Source: Pseudomonadota bacterium (lineage in GTDB: Bacteria > Pseudomonadota > Alphaproteobacteria > Rhodospirillales > Casp-alpha2). Taken from it: a stretch of DNA of 6,476 nucleotides. Positions within the stretch are counted from its first letter, which is position 1. Every line of letters starts with the position of its first letter. The stretch spans positions 1-6,476 of the forward strand of contig JAQBZY010000081.1 of assembly GCA_027620395.1 (NCBI GenBank). The letters are read 5' to 3'. The notes beneath the pieces were generated by a model that was given only the letters and a program-made list of their open reading frames with translations, was not told the DNA's origin and searched no databases. Made by a program: the position numbers and the translations under genes. Positions 1 through 5,458 of this stretch are shown piece by piece.

Positions 1-57
1 CGGCGAAAGCGGGAACCCAGCCTGACCACTCTGGACCCTGGGTCCCGGCTTTCGCCG
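1..57. repeat. Palindromic intergenic repeat (REP/MITE-like), touching the window edge
   Basis: Bases 1-20 and 38-57 are inverted copies that pair at 18 of 20 positions, around a 17-base loop. The core arms read CGGCGAAAGC and GCTTTCGCCG, and 'ggaatgacg' follows the right arm. Short dispersed palindromes of this style are common between genes in alpha- and other proteobacteria. No T-run follows the right arm, so it is not a canonical intrinsic terminator on the plus strand. It could still protect or end the transcript of a gene lying to the left. The repeat may extend left of base 1. Confidence 0.7.
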
Positions 58-78
58 GAATGACGAAACACTGTCGGC

Positions 79-92
79 TTGGTTGAAATCAA
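79..92. promoter_or_regulatory. Possible FNR/FixK-like half-degenerate operator
   Basis: The bases TTGGTTGAAATCAA match the FNR/FixK/Anr consensus TTGAT-N4-ATCAA at 9 of 10 fixed positions, with G in place of A at position 4. The centre lies about 55 bases before the ATG at 141, a sensible place for a promoter operator. A single near-match of this kind can arise by chance. It is recorded mainly because a perfect copy of the same motif occurs at 3862-3875. Confidence 0.3.
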
Positions 93-124
93 TCTCCCAC
101 CGTGCGAGCGTTGATCCAATCACC

Positions 125-130
125 AGGGAG
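125..130 (+). promoter_or_regulatory. Ribosome binding site that fixes the start at 141
   Basis: AGGGAG ends 10 bases before the ATG at 141. The alternative in-frame GTG at 102 and TTG at 111 have no purine-rich site at a suitable distance and would add residues of low-complexity intergenic character. Confidence 0.6.
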
Positions 131-140
131 AAATGACGTC

Positions 141-1025
141 ATGGAAAAAATCAACATTCAGTTCACGTTGTTCTCGGCGTTTTATTCGCCGCTGATCTCG
201 ACCATGTCTGGTGGATTCCTCAAAGATGAGGGGCTCGACGCCGATTGGTCGATCTCGCCGCCCGGCGTTTCGGCCATCGACGCCATCGAGAACGGCGCCG
301 CGCACGTGGTGCAGTCGGCGCTGAGCCAAGGCTTTAATTCCTTGGCCGCCGGCAAGGAGCCGGTCGCGGTGCATTTTGCGCAGATCAACGAAATGGATGG
401 TTTCTTCATCACCGGGCGCAAGGCTGACCCGGATTTCTCCTGGAACAAGCTGGAAGGCGCCGAGGTGGTGACCTTCAAGGGCGGCCAACCGAACGCCATG
501 TTCCGCTACGCCTGTCTCAAGGCCGGCATCGACTATGCCAAGATCAAGATCATCGCGCCCGGCAATCCGGATGCCATCGACAAGGCGTTCCGCGACGGTC
601 AAGGCCAATACGTGCATCAGCAGGGGCCGTATCCGCAGCAGTTGGAAGCCGACGGTGCCGGTCACATTCTGGCCGAGGTCGGCCCGAAGATCGGGTTCTG
701 CGGGTTCTCCAGTCTGGCCGCCAGCCGCGAATGGCTGAAAAGCGACATGGCCAAGGCCTTCATGCGGGCCTACCGCAAGACGCGGCGCTATATGAACGAA
801 GAAAAAGCCACCGAGATCGCCAAGGCGGAAAAGTCCTATTTTCCGAACATCGACGAGGCGGTGCTGGCCAAATGCATCGCCACTTATCAGAAGCTCGGCT
901 GCTGGACGCCGCATGTCGAGATCACCAAGCCGGCCTACGAGGTGATCCTCGATGTCTTCCAACACTTCGGCACGCTGAAGGAACGCTATCCCTACGAAAT
1001 GGTCTGCGTCCAACCGCCGGCCTGA
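141..1025 (+). CDS. NMT1/THI5/SsuA-like substrate-binding-fold protein lacking a signal peptide
   Basis: The 294-residue product resembles the NMT1/THI5-like (SsuA/TauA-related) periplasmic-binding-protein fold. Visible features are an N-terminal beta strand followed by 'FSAFYSPL', then 'GGFLKDEGLDADW' (residues 24-36), where the solute-binding proteins have their 'gyf.keGl.ve' helix-strand. These are followed by 'GAAHVVQSALSQG' (52-64), the 'D/GA..a..G' hinge segment, and a second lobe from about residue 100. Members normally deliver a small solute to an ABC permease, or, in THI5-type enzymes, make the thiamine pyrimidine. Here the protein starts MEKINIQFTLF with no signal peptide or lipobox, and it carries five cysteines (C125, C187, C245, C254, C289), which fits a cytoplasmic protein better. 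The THI5 cysteine-rich iron motif is not seen. No ABC permease or ATPase is adjacent. It converges on the lactonase gene with a 10-base gap. The ligand is unknown, and the family call is by eye. Confidence 0.75.
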   Translation: MEKINIQFTLFSAFYSPLISTMSGGFLKDEGLDADWSISPPGVSAIDAIENGAAHVVQSALSQGFNSLAAGKEPVAVHFAQINEMDGFFITGRKADPDFSWNKLEGAEVVTFKGGQPNAMFRYACLKAGIDYAKIKIIAPGNPDAIDKAFRDGQGQYVHQQGPYPQQLEADGAGHILAEVGPKIGFCGFSSLAASREWLKSDMAKAFMRAYRKTRRYMNEEKATEIAKAEKSYFPNIDEAVLAKCIATYQKLGCWTPHVEITKPAYEVILDVFQHFGTLKERYPYEMVCVQPPA

Positions 1026-1035
1026 GCGCGCTAAA

Positions 1036-1959
1036 TTACATGTGCGAGTACATCTTTCGGCCGGCGACAGGCATGTCGCAGGCCAGCACGGCGCCGGAGT
1101 CCGATTCCGTGATGTAGAGGGTTTTGTTTTCCGGCCCGCCGTAGGCGACGTTGGTGGTGCCGAGACCCCGGCAGGATCGGATCCGGTAGACCGGCTCGCC
1201 GAGCTTGGAGAAAACCCAGACCGAACCGGAACCGAATTGCACCACCGCCAAGTTACCGTCCTCGTCGACGGCGATGCCGTCCGGGCCGCCCAGGCTGCCC
1301 GACAACTGAATGAAAGTGCCGACCTTGAAGACGCTGCCGTCTTGACGCATCGGCACCCGCCAGACGGCGTTGGCTCGGGTCACGTTCAGATAAACGGCGG
1401 TTTCTTCCAAGTTGAGCACCAGCCCGTTCGGGCTCGGCACGTTGTCGACGAGGCACTCAAGAATGCCGTTGGCGCGCTTGCGATAAAGCTTGCCGGTGGG
1501 ATCGTGCAAGCCGGTCATGCCCTGATCGGTGAAATAGAGATCGCCATTGGACGCGAACACCAGATCGTTGCAGCCCTTGAAGGGATCGAGTAGCTCGCGG
1601 TCGATGAACGGATCGACCTGGCCCGACGCCGGATCCATGACCATGATCCCGTTCCGGTAATCGGCGATGAAGATGCGGCCGTCCTTGTGAATTTTGAGGC
1701 CGTTCGGTTCGCCGTCGTACTCGGCGGACAATTCGACGTCCTTGCCGTCCGGCGAGATGCGGAATATGCGCCCGTACGGAATATCGACGATATAGAGATT
1801 GCCGTCGCGGTCGAACGAAGGCCCTTCGATGAAACTGTCGGTCGGTTGCGTGCGGCCTTGTCCCTTTGTCCAGGCCGCCGTCTTGCCCTCGATTCGGAAT
1901 TTATCGGGCAGCGTCGCGAAGACCCGGGTCTCTAAATCCTTGGGCGGCGCATAGAGCAT
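1036..1959 (-). CDS. SMP-30/gluconolactonase/LRE-like family lactonase
   Basis: This 307-residue protein belongs to the SMP-30/gluconolactonase beta-propeller family, metal-dependent hydrolases that mostly open sugar lactones to the aldonic acid. Repeated propeller-blade motifs are visible, such as 'DRDGNLYIVD' (50-59), 'HKDGRIFIAD' (91-100), 'SNGDLYFTD' (137-145) and 'DEDGNLAVV' (232-240). The four expected divalent-metal ligands can be placed: E45 in 'IEGPSF', N131 in 'GCNDLVF', N178 in 'SPNGLVL' and D227 in 'GPDGIAVD'. There is no signal peptide, so it should act in the cytoplasm. Its ATG lies two bases after the dehydratase stop (TGA-AC-ATG), so translation is probably coupled. A weak GGCAGG sits inside the upstream gene. 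The reading frame stays open about 1 kb upstream, but that part merely shadows the dehydratase. The pairing suggests a lactone-to-aldonate step feeding the dehydratase. The exact substrate cannot be read from the sequence, and other esterase activities are known in the family. Confidence 0.9.
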   Translation of the reverse strand: MLYAPPKDLETRVFATLPDKFRIEGKTAAWTKGQGRTQPTDSFIEGPSFDRDGNLYIVDIPYGRIFRISPDGKDVELSAEYDGEPNGLKIHKDGRIFIADYRNGIMVMDPASGQVDPFIDRELLDPFKGCNDLVFASNGDLYFTDQGMTGLHDPTGKLYRKRANGILECLVDNVPSPNGLVLNLEETAVYLNVTRANAVWRVPMRQDGSVFKVGTFIQLSGSLGGPDGIAVDEDGNLAVVQFGSGSVWVFSKLGEPVYRIRSCRGLGTTNVAYGGPENKTLYITESDSGAVLACDMPVAGRKMYSHM

Positions 1960-1961
1960 GT

Positions 1962-3686
1962 TCAGCCTGCCGGTGTCTTGGCGACGTAGGGCCGCTTGAC
2001 GAGAAAATCGAAGTCGGCGCCCTCGCCGGCCTGGGTGACGTGATCCATGTAAAGCTTCTTGTAGCCGCGTTCTGCCTTGAGGGTTTCGGGCGGTGTCCAC
2101 GCCTTGCGGCGTTTTTCGAGCTCGGTTTCCGAGACGTCCATTTCGAGGCGCCGGTTCGGGACATCCAGGCGGATCAAATCGCCGCTCTCGACCAGCGCCA
2201 GTGGTCCGCCGACGGCGGCTTCCGGGGTGGCGTGCAGGACGATGGTGCCAAACGCGGTGCCGCTCATCCGGCAGTCCGATATCCGGACCATGTCCTTGAT
2301 CCCTTGCTGGGCGATCTTTTTCGGGATCGGGATGTAGCCGGCTTCCGGCATGCCAGGCGCGCCCTTGGGGCCGGCGTTCCGCAAGATCAACACGTCGTCT
2401 TTGGCGACGTCGAGACCGGGATCGTCGATCCGCATCGCCAAGTCTTCCAGTGAATCGAACACGACGGCGCGGCCAGTGTGAACGAGAAGCTCCTTTGAAC
2501 ACGCACTTTGCTTGATGATCGCTCCGTCGCCGGCCAGGTTCCCCTTCAGGAACGCAATGCCGCCACCGGCGTGAATTGGGTTCGAGATCGGCCGCACCAC
2601 GGCCTGCTTGTGGCCCAGCGGCGCGGCGTCGATTTCCTGGCCCAAGGTCCTGCCGGTCACCGTCATGCAATCCAAGTTGAGCAGCGGCTTCAGTTCGTGG
2701 AGGATTGCCGTCATGCCGCCGGCTCGGTGCAGATCGTCCATGTAGTATTTTCCGGTCGGCTTCAGATCGACCAGCACCGGCGTCGTCGCCCCCAAGGCAT
2801 CGAACGCCTCGAGATCGAGCTCGATCCCGAGCCTGCCGGCCATGGCGGCGGCATGCACGACACCGTTGGTCGAGCCGCCGATGGCCAACAAAACGCGGAG
2901 CGCATTCTCGAAAGCTTTCGGTGTCATGATCTCGGACGGCCTGAGCCCTTCCTTGGCCAGCGCCATGGCGCGGGTGCCGGTGGCTTCGGCGCACCTCAGC
3001 CGGTCGGCGGTGACGGCCGGGATGGTGGCGCCGCCCGGCAGCATCATGCCGAGTGCTTCGGTCATGCAGGCCATGGTCGACGCCGTGCCCATGACGCCAC
3101 AGGTGCCGGCGGTCGGCACCAAGCGCCCTTCGATCTGATTGATTTCGGCCTCATCGATGCGTCCACCCCGGTACTCGCCCCAGAAGCGGCGGCAGTCGGT
3201 GCAGGCGCCGATCCGCTCGGTGCCGTGCGTGCCCGATAGCATCGGCCCGGTCACCAGTTGGATCGCCGGAACGTCGGCGCTGGCCGCCGCCATCAATTGC
3301 GCCGGCACCGTCTTGTCGCAGCCGCCGATCAGCACGCAAGCGTCCATCGGCAACGCCCGCAGCATTTCCTCGGTGTCCATGGCCATCAGATTGCGGAAGT
3401 ACATGCTTGTCGGATAGGCAAAGGATTCATGCAGCGAGATGGTCGGAAATTCCATCGGCAGGCCGCCCGCCAACATGACGCCCCGCTTCACCGCCTCGAC
3501 CAGTGCCGGTACGTTGGCGTGGCAGGCGTTGTAGGCGGAAAAGGTGTTGGCGATGCCTATCACCGGCCGGTCCAAGGCGTCGTCGGAATAACCCATGGCT
3601 TTGATGAAGGCCTTGCGGAGATAGAGCGAGAACGCCTCGTCGCCATAACGAGTCAGGCTTCGCCGCATGCCTTTTTGATCGGTCAT
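1962..3686 (-). CDS. IlvD/Edd-family dehydratase, pentonate/sugar-acid type
   Basis: This full-length 574-residue enzyme is of the IlvD/Edd family, which removes water from sugar acids or dihydroxy acids to give 2-keto(-3-deoxy) acids using an Fe-S cluster and Mg2+. The three cluster cysteines are C55 ('NACHANV'), C123 ('GGCDKTVPAQ') and C196 ('GTCGVMGTAST'), the three-cysteine pattern of the [2Fe-2S] pentonate dehydratases. E87, D124 and K125 (the lysine that becomes carbamylated) supply the Mg site. S475 in 'DCRMSGTAFG' is the expected catalytic serine. The motifs and length fit L-arabonate/D-xylonate dehydratase-like members better than branched-chain-amino-acid IlvD, and the lactonase next door supports a sugar acid. 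Gluconate- or hexonate-type substrates cannot be excluded. It is the first gene of the minus-strand pair and is preceded by a very strong ribosome binding site. No regulator, aldolase or dehydrogenase is in view. Confidence 0.93.
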   Translation of the reverse strand: MTDQKGMRRSLTRYGDEAFSLYLRKAFIKAMGYSDDALDRPVIGIANTFSAYNACHANVPALVEAVKRGVMLAGGLPMEFPTISLHESFAYPTSMYFRNLMAMDTEEMLRALPMDACVLIGGCDKTVPAQLMAAASADVPAIQLVTGPMLSGTHGTERIGACTDCRRFWGEYRGGRIDEAEINQIEGRLVPTAGTCGVMGTASTMACMTEALGMMLPGGATIPAVTADRLRCAEATGTRAMALAKEGLRPSEIMTPKAFENALRVLLAIGGSTNGVVHAAAMAGRLGIELDLEAFDALGATTPVLVDLKPTGKYYMDDLHRAGGMTAILHELKPLLNLDCMTVTGRTLGQEIDAAPLGHKQAVVRPISNPIHAGGGIAFLKGNLAGDGAIIKQSACSKELLVHTGRAVVFDSLEDLAMRIDDPGLDVAKDDVLILRNAGPKGAPGMPEAGYIPIPKKIAQQGIKDMVRISDCRMSGTAFGTIVLHATPEAAVGGPLALVESGDLIRLDVPNRRLEMDVSETELEKRRKAWTPPETLKAERGYKKLYMDHVTQAGEGADFDFLVKRPYVAKTPAG

Positions 3687-3693
3687 TCGCGTT

Positions 3694-3702
3694 CCCCCCT
3701 CC
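3694..3702 (-). promoter_or_regulatory. Strong ribosome binding site of the dehydratase gene
   Basis: On the minus strand GGAGGGGGG ends 7 bases before the ATG at 3686. This is an unusually strong Shine-Dalgarno sequence and settles that start. Confidence 0.75.
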
Positions 3703-3940
3703 GCTTCGTTCGCCGGCCTTCGCCACGGCGGCGCCGTCTCGGCTGGCTTGCTTCCGTTATTTCATCGACGCCGCGCGAAGTCCATGCTGGTTTTGTCCGA
3801 TGGTCGACGTTTGTGGAAGCGGTTGTGGTGGTGCCGACGGCCGAACGGCGCGGACGGCCTATTGATCTAGATCAAGGCGGCCCGGTCGGAGATAGGCGAC
3901 GGTGCATTGCCGAAGTGAACCGAGATCATTCAGTTCCGGC
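3703..3940. other. Divergent intergenic region between the carbon and copper blocks
   Basis: About 240 bases lie between the ribosome binding sites of the divergent dehydratase and cupredoxin genes. Reading frames crossing it have no start with a ribosome binding site and resemble no family I recognise. It must hold the promoters for both directions. The only clear site is the FNR/FixK palindrome at 3862-3875. I could not place -35/-10 pairs with confidence on either strand, and I see no RNA gene. Confidence 0.5.
3862..3875. promoter_or_regulatory. Perfect FNR/FixK/Anr-type operator
   Basis: TTGATCTAGATCAA is a perfect 14-base palindrome and an exact match to the TTGAT-N4-ATCAA consensus of the FNR/FixK/Anr branch of the CRP family, the oxygen- and redox-responsive activators. 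Its centre is about 87 bases before the cupredoxin ATG and about 182 bases before the dehydratase ATG on the other strand. If it acts as a class II activator site (-41.5), transcription toward the cupredoxin would start near base 3910, leaving a leader of about 46 bases. Direction and regulator are inferred; the motif itself is seen directly. Confidence 0.7.
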
Positions 3941-3946
3941 AAGGAG
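3941..3946 (+). promoter_or_regulatory. Ribosome binding site of the cupredoxin gene
   Basis: AAGGAG ends 9 bases before the ATG at 3956 and selects it over the in-frame upstream ATG at 3902. The intervening ATG at 3948 is in another frame and meets a stop after three codons (ATG CAG AAA TGA). That tiny overlapping frame ends on the TGA that overlaps the real ATG. Confidence 0.65.
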
Positions 3947-3955
3947 TATGCAGAA

Positions 3956-4567
3956 ATGAAGGTCGAATATTCACGGCATCTGGCCGCCGCCATCGTTTCG
4001 TTTTCGATGTTGGCCGCTCCGGCGATGGCAGCGGAAACCAAGATAATCGTGAGCTTGTTGGACATGTCCGCGGTCATGGGTGCGCAGGGTATGCCGGGTC
4101 GACCGAGAATGATGGGTCAACCTGGCGCGATGGGCCAACCCGGCACCATGGGCCAGCCCGGCACCATGGGCCAGCCCGGCACAATGGGCCAGCCCGGCGC
4201 CATGGGCCAACCCGGCGCCATGGGCCAACAGGGCATGATGAGAATGGGGATGATGTCGATCAATGTCGACAAAGCAACCGTCAAAGCCGGCGAGGTCGAA
4301 TTCCTGGTAAGCAACCAATCGAAGGTGATGGAACACGAGATGCTGGTGGTTGCGGTCAGCGACCCGAAAGCGGCGCTGCCTTACGATCAATCCAGTGCGA
4401 GAATTCCGGAAGGTAAGATCAAGTCGCTTGGCGAAGTCGCCGAGCTTAAGCCGGGTACGTCGGGCAAACTCGAGCTGAAACTGGCGGCCGGATCATACCT
4501 GCTGATCTGCAATATAGCCGGTCATTATGCGGCGGGAATGGTAACCACCCTGACCGTCACGCCTTAA
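3956..4567 (+). CDS. Exported cupredoxin with Met-rich collagen-like insert
   Basis: The 203-residue protein has a Sec signal peptide (1-25, cleavage after 'APAMA'), so it is periplasmic. The first cupredoxin strand (about 29-40) is followed by a long insert. The fold resumes at about residue 101 with 'INVDKATVKAGEVEFLV'. The type 1 copper ligands are all present: H127 in 'MEHEM', then C185, H190 and M195 in 'CNIAGHYAAGM'. The C-x4-H-x4-M spacing is the one found in rusticyanin and auracyanin. It should therefore be a blue-copper electron carrier or copper carrier. The insert is six copies of MGQPG(A/T) at residues 53-88, which also read as Gly-X-Y collagen triplets. Its neighbours are a SHOCT membrane protein downstream and the copAB-cytochrome operon converging from the other side. 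An FNR/FixK box lies upstream. The cupredoxin call is strong; its redox partner is unknown. Confidence 0.9.
   Translation: MKVEYSRHLAAAIVSFSMLAAPAMAAETKIIVSLLDMSAVMGAQGMPGRPRMMGQPGAMGQPGTMGQPGTMGQPGTMGQPGAMGQPGAMGQQGMMRMGMMSINVDKATVKAGEVEFLVSNQSKVMEHEMLVVAVSDPKAALPYDQSSARIPEGKIKSLGEVAELKPGTSGKLELKLAAGSYLLICNIAGHYAAGMVTTLTVTP
4112..4234 (+). repeat. 18-bp tandem repeat coding MGQPG(A/T)
   Basis: Six full in-frame units start at 4112, 4130, 4148, 4166, 4184 and 4202, with consensus ATGGGCCAGCCCGGCACC. A degenerate seventh unit (4220-4234, coding MGQQG) follows. More decayed copies appear to lie just upstream at about 4076-4111 (MGAQG, MPGRPR). Inner units differ by only one to three bases, mostly silent or Ala/Thr changes, so the array expanded recently or is kept homogeneous. 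Copy-number change would keep the reading frame. Confidence 0.95.
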
Positions 4568-4696
4568 TTGCATCTGGTCGGACGAGAACGGCTGGGGCGC
4601 CGGGAAACGGAGCCAACCCCCGTCACAAGTCAATAGTTTCGTCCATGTCCAAAAGAACCTTGCCTCTAATTTCTTGCGTTTGAATGGAACCTGAAC
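4568..4696 (+). other. Intergenic gap between cupredoxin and SHOCT genes
   Basis: These 129 bases have a GC-rich first half, where no convincing terminator hairpin with a T-run can be drawn, and a more AT-rich second half (about 4640-4696). The second half could hold a separate promoter for the downstream gene (TTGCCT near 4660 is a possible -35). The evidence is too weak for a definite promoter call. Confidence 0.3.
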
Positions 4697-5032
4697 ATGA
4701 AAATGAATGTTTTACCGTTACTCGTAACAGGCGGTGTATTCGGCCTCGTCCCCGCTGCATCAGCAGATGCGAGTTCCGGATACGGCGGCAACTTCGGTGA
4801 TCATGCCATGATGTGGGGCGGTTGGTTCATGGGACCGATGATGATGTTGATCATGATCGTGCTCGTCGTCGTGGCCATAGTCGTCGTGCTTAAATTCCTA
4901 GGGTTTGGCGGCGACGCGCAATCCAAATCTCAGCCACAAGATCGCGCGCTTTCCATTCTCAACGAGCGTTTCGCGAAAGGCGAAATCGACAAAGCCGAAT
5001 TCGAGGAGCGAAAAAAGACCCTCGGCGTTTGA
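4697..5032 (+). CDS. SHOCT-domain membrane protein with Met-rich segment
   Basis: The 111-residue protein has an N-terminal signal sequence (about 1-23, 'ASA' before D24) and a short extracytoplasmic stretch ending in a methionine-rich run (M38, M39, M45, M48-M50, M53) with H36. This merges into one transmembrane helix (about 45-69, rich in Ile/Val/Leu). The polar C-terminal tail holds a SHOCT domain (about 83-110: 'ALSILNERFAKGEIDKAEFEERK'-type pattern, with the conserved G, I, E and F). Proteins of this layout are frequent beside copper and heavy-metal resistance genes, but their biochemical role is not established. The Met/His face could bind Cu(I); this is inference. The start has only a modest GGA upstream, and the in-frame ATG at 4703 is an alternative. 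The gene ends 12 bases from the converging cytochrome c gene. Confidence 0.85.
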   Translation: MKMNVLPLLVTGGVFGLVPAASADASSGYGGNFGDHAMMWGGWFMGPMMMLIMIVLVVVAIVVVLKFLGFGGDAQSKSQPQDRALSILNERFAKGEIDKAEFEERKKTLGV

Positions 5033-5044
5033 AAGCACGTTCGG

Positions 5045-5437
5045 TCAGAATAGTCCGTTCGCCCGCTGTACCGCTCGAACATAAGTAATGATCGAGAGAA
5101 GTTGCTGGTCGGTTACGCCTTGAACCGGCTGCATGTCTCCGAACTGCCAATGATGGGCCCGCGCTCCCTGTTTAGGCGCGATCATGAAAGCACCATCCGC
5201 GTGATGCCCAGGGTGATATATGCGGCTTATGAATGTCGGCCCCTTGTCGGTGCCGCGCGCCGACTTACCGTGACACGAGGCACAGAAAAGATCGTAATTT
5301 AGTTTCCCCAGATTCAAGGCGCTTGTCATTTCAGGCTCAATCGGATTGTCGAAAGTGGCCTTCTGGGCGGCGAGTGCGCTCGAAAGTACAACCGCCAGCG
5401 AAAACGCCGCGCATATATAAAAAGCTAATTTTCGCAT
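5045..5437 (-). CDS. Periplasmic class I cytochrome c
   Basis: The 130-residue precursor has a signal peptide (about 1-24, 'SALAA'). The haem-binding motif C52-A-S-C55-H56 lies in 'YDLFCASCHGKSARGTDKGP', the usual mono-haem class I start. M102 in 'FGDMQPV' is the likely sixth haem ligand, and the C-terminal helix 'QLLSIITYVRAVQRANG' is typical of the family. Between them lies a histidine-rich loop: H75, H78, H79 in 'YHPGHHADG' and H95, H96 in 'ARAHHWQFG'. It is the last gene of the minus-strand copA-copB-cytochrome series, 55 bases after copB and with its own strong ribosome binding site. Context suggests it passes electrons to or from the multicopper oxidase or the cupredoxin, or senses or handles copper through the His cluster. 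That role is inferred. Confidence 0.92.
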   Translation of the reverse strand: MRKLAFYICAAFSLAVVLSSALAAQKATFDNPIEPEMTSALNLGKLNYDLFCASCHGKSARGTDKGPTFISRIYHPGHHADGAFMIAPKQGARAHHWQFGDMQPVQGVTDQQLLSIITYVRAVQRANGLF

Positions 5438-5443
5438 TTTCTT

Positions 5444-5449
5444 CCTCCC
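5444..5449 (-). promoter_or_regulatory. Strong ribosome binding site of the cytochrome c gene
   Basis: On the minus strand GGGAGG ends 6 bases before the ATG at 5437, confirming that start despite the 55-base gap after copB. Confidence 0.7.
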
Positions 5450-5458
5450 TCCAAGTCA

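Noticed and set aside
120..1013. Long open frame on the minus strand opposite the binding-protein gene
   Set aside because: Its translation is Arg/His/Gly/Leu-rich without domain features. It is the codon-bias shadow of the plus-strand gene, which has a ribosome binding site and recognisable family features.
1960..2994. Upstream extension of the lactonase frame that would make a 652-residue protein
   Set aside because: The extra part lies wholly inside the dehydratase in another frame and translates to Arg-rich low-quality sequence. The ATG at 1959 gives a normal-length SMP-30 protein.
3902..3955. Longer N-terminus for the cupredoxin starting at the ATG at 3902
   Set aside because: It would place 18 polar residues in front of a clean signal peptide. 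The AAGGAG at 3941-3946 points to the ATG at 3956.
3258..3959. Plus-strand open frame across the dehydratase 5' end and the intergenic region
   Set aside because: No ribosome binding site or family resemblance; antisense shadow for most of its length that happens to run on through intergenic DNA.
4112..4234. CRISPR-like array or minisatellite outside coding DNA
   Set aside because: The units are directly adjacent with no spacers and lie fully inside the cupredoxin frame.
3971..4390. Minus-strand frame with repeated 'AHGAGL' units opposite the cupredoxin
   Set aside because: It is only the antisense reading of the 18-bp repeat array; no ribosome binding site and no non-repeat domain.
4650..4682. 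CueR/MerR-type copper promoter before the SHOCT gene
   Set aside because: The ACCTTGCC-like start is there, but no matching inverted half-site follows at the required spacing.
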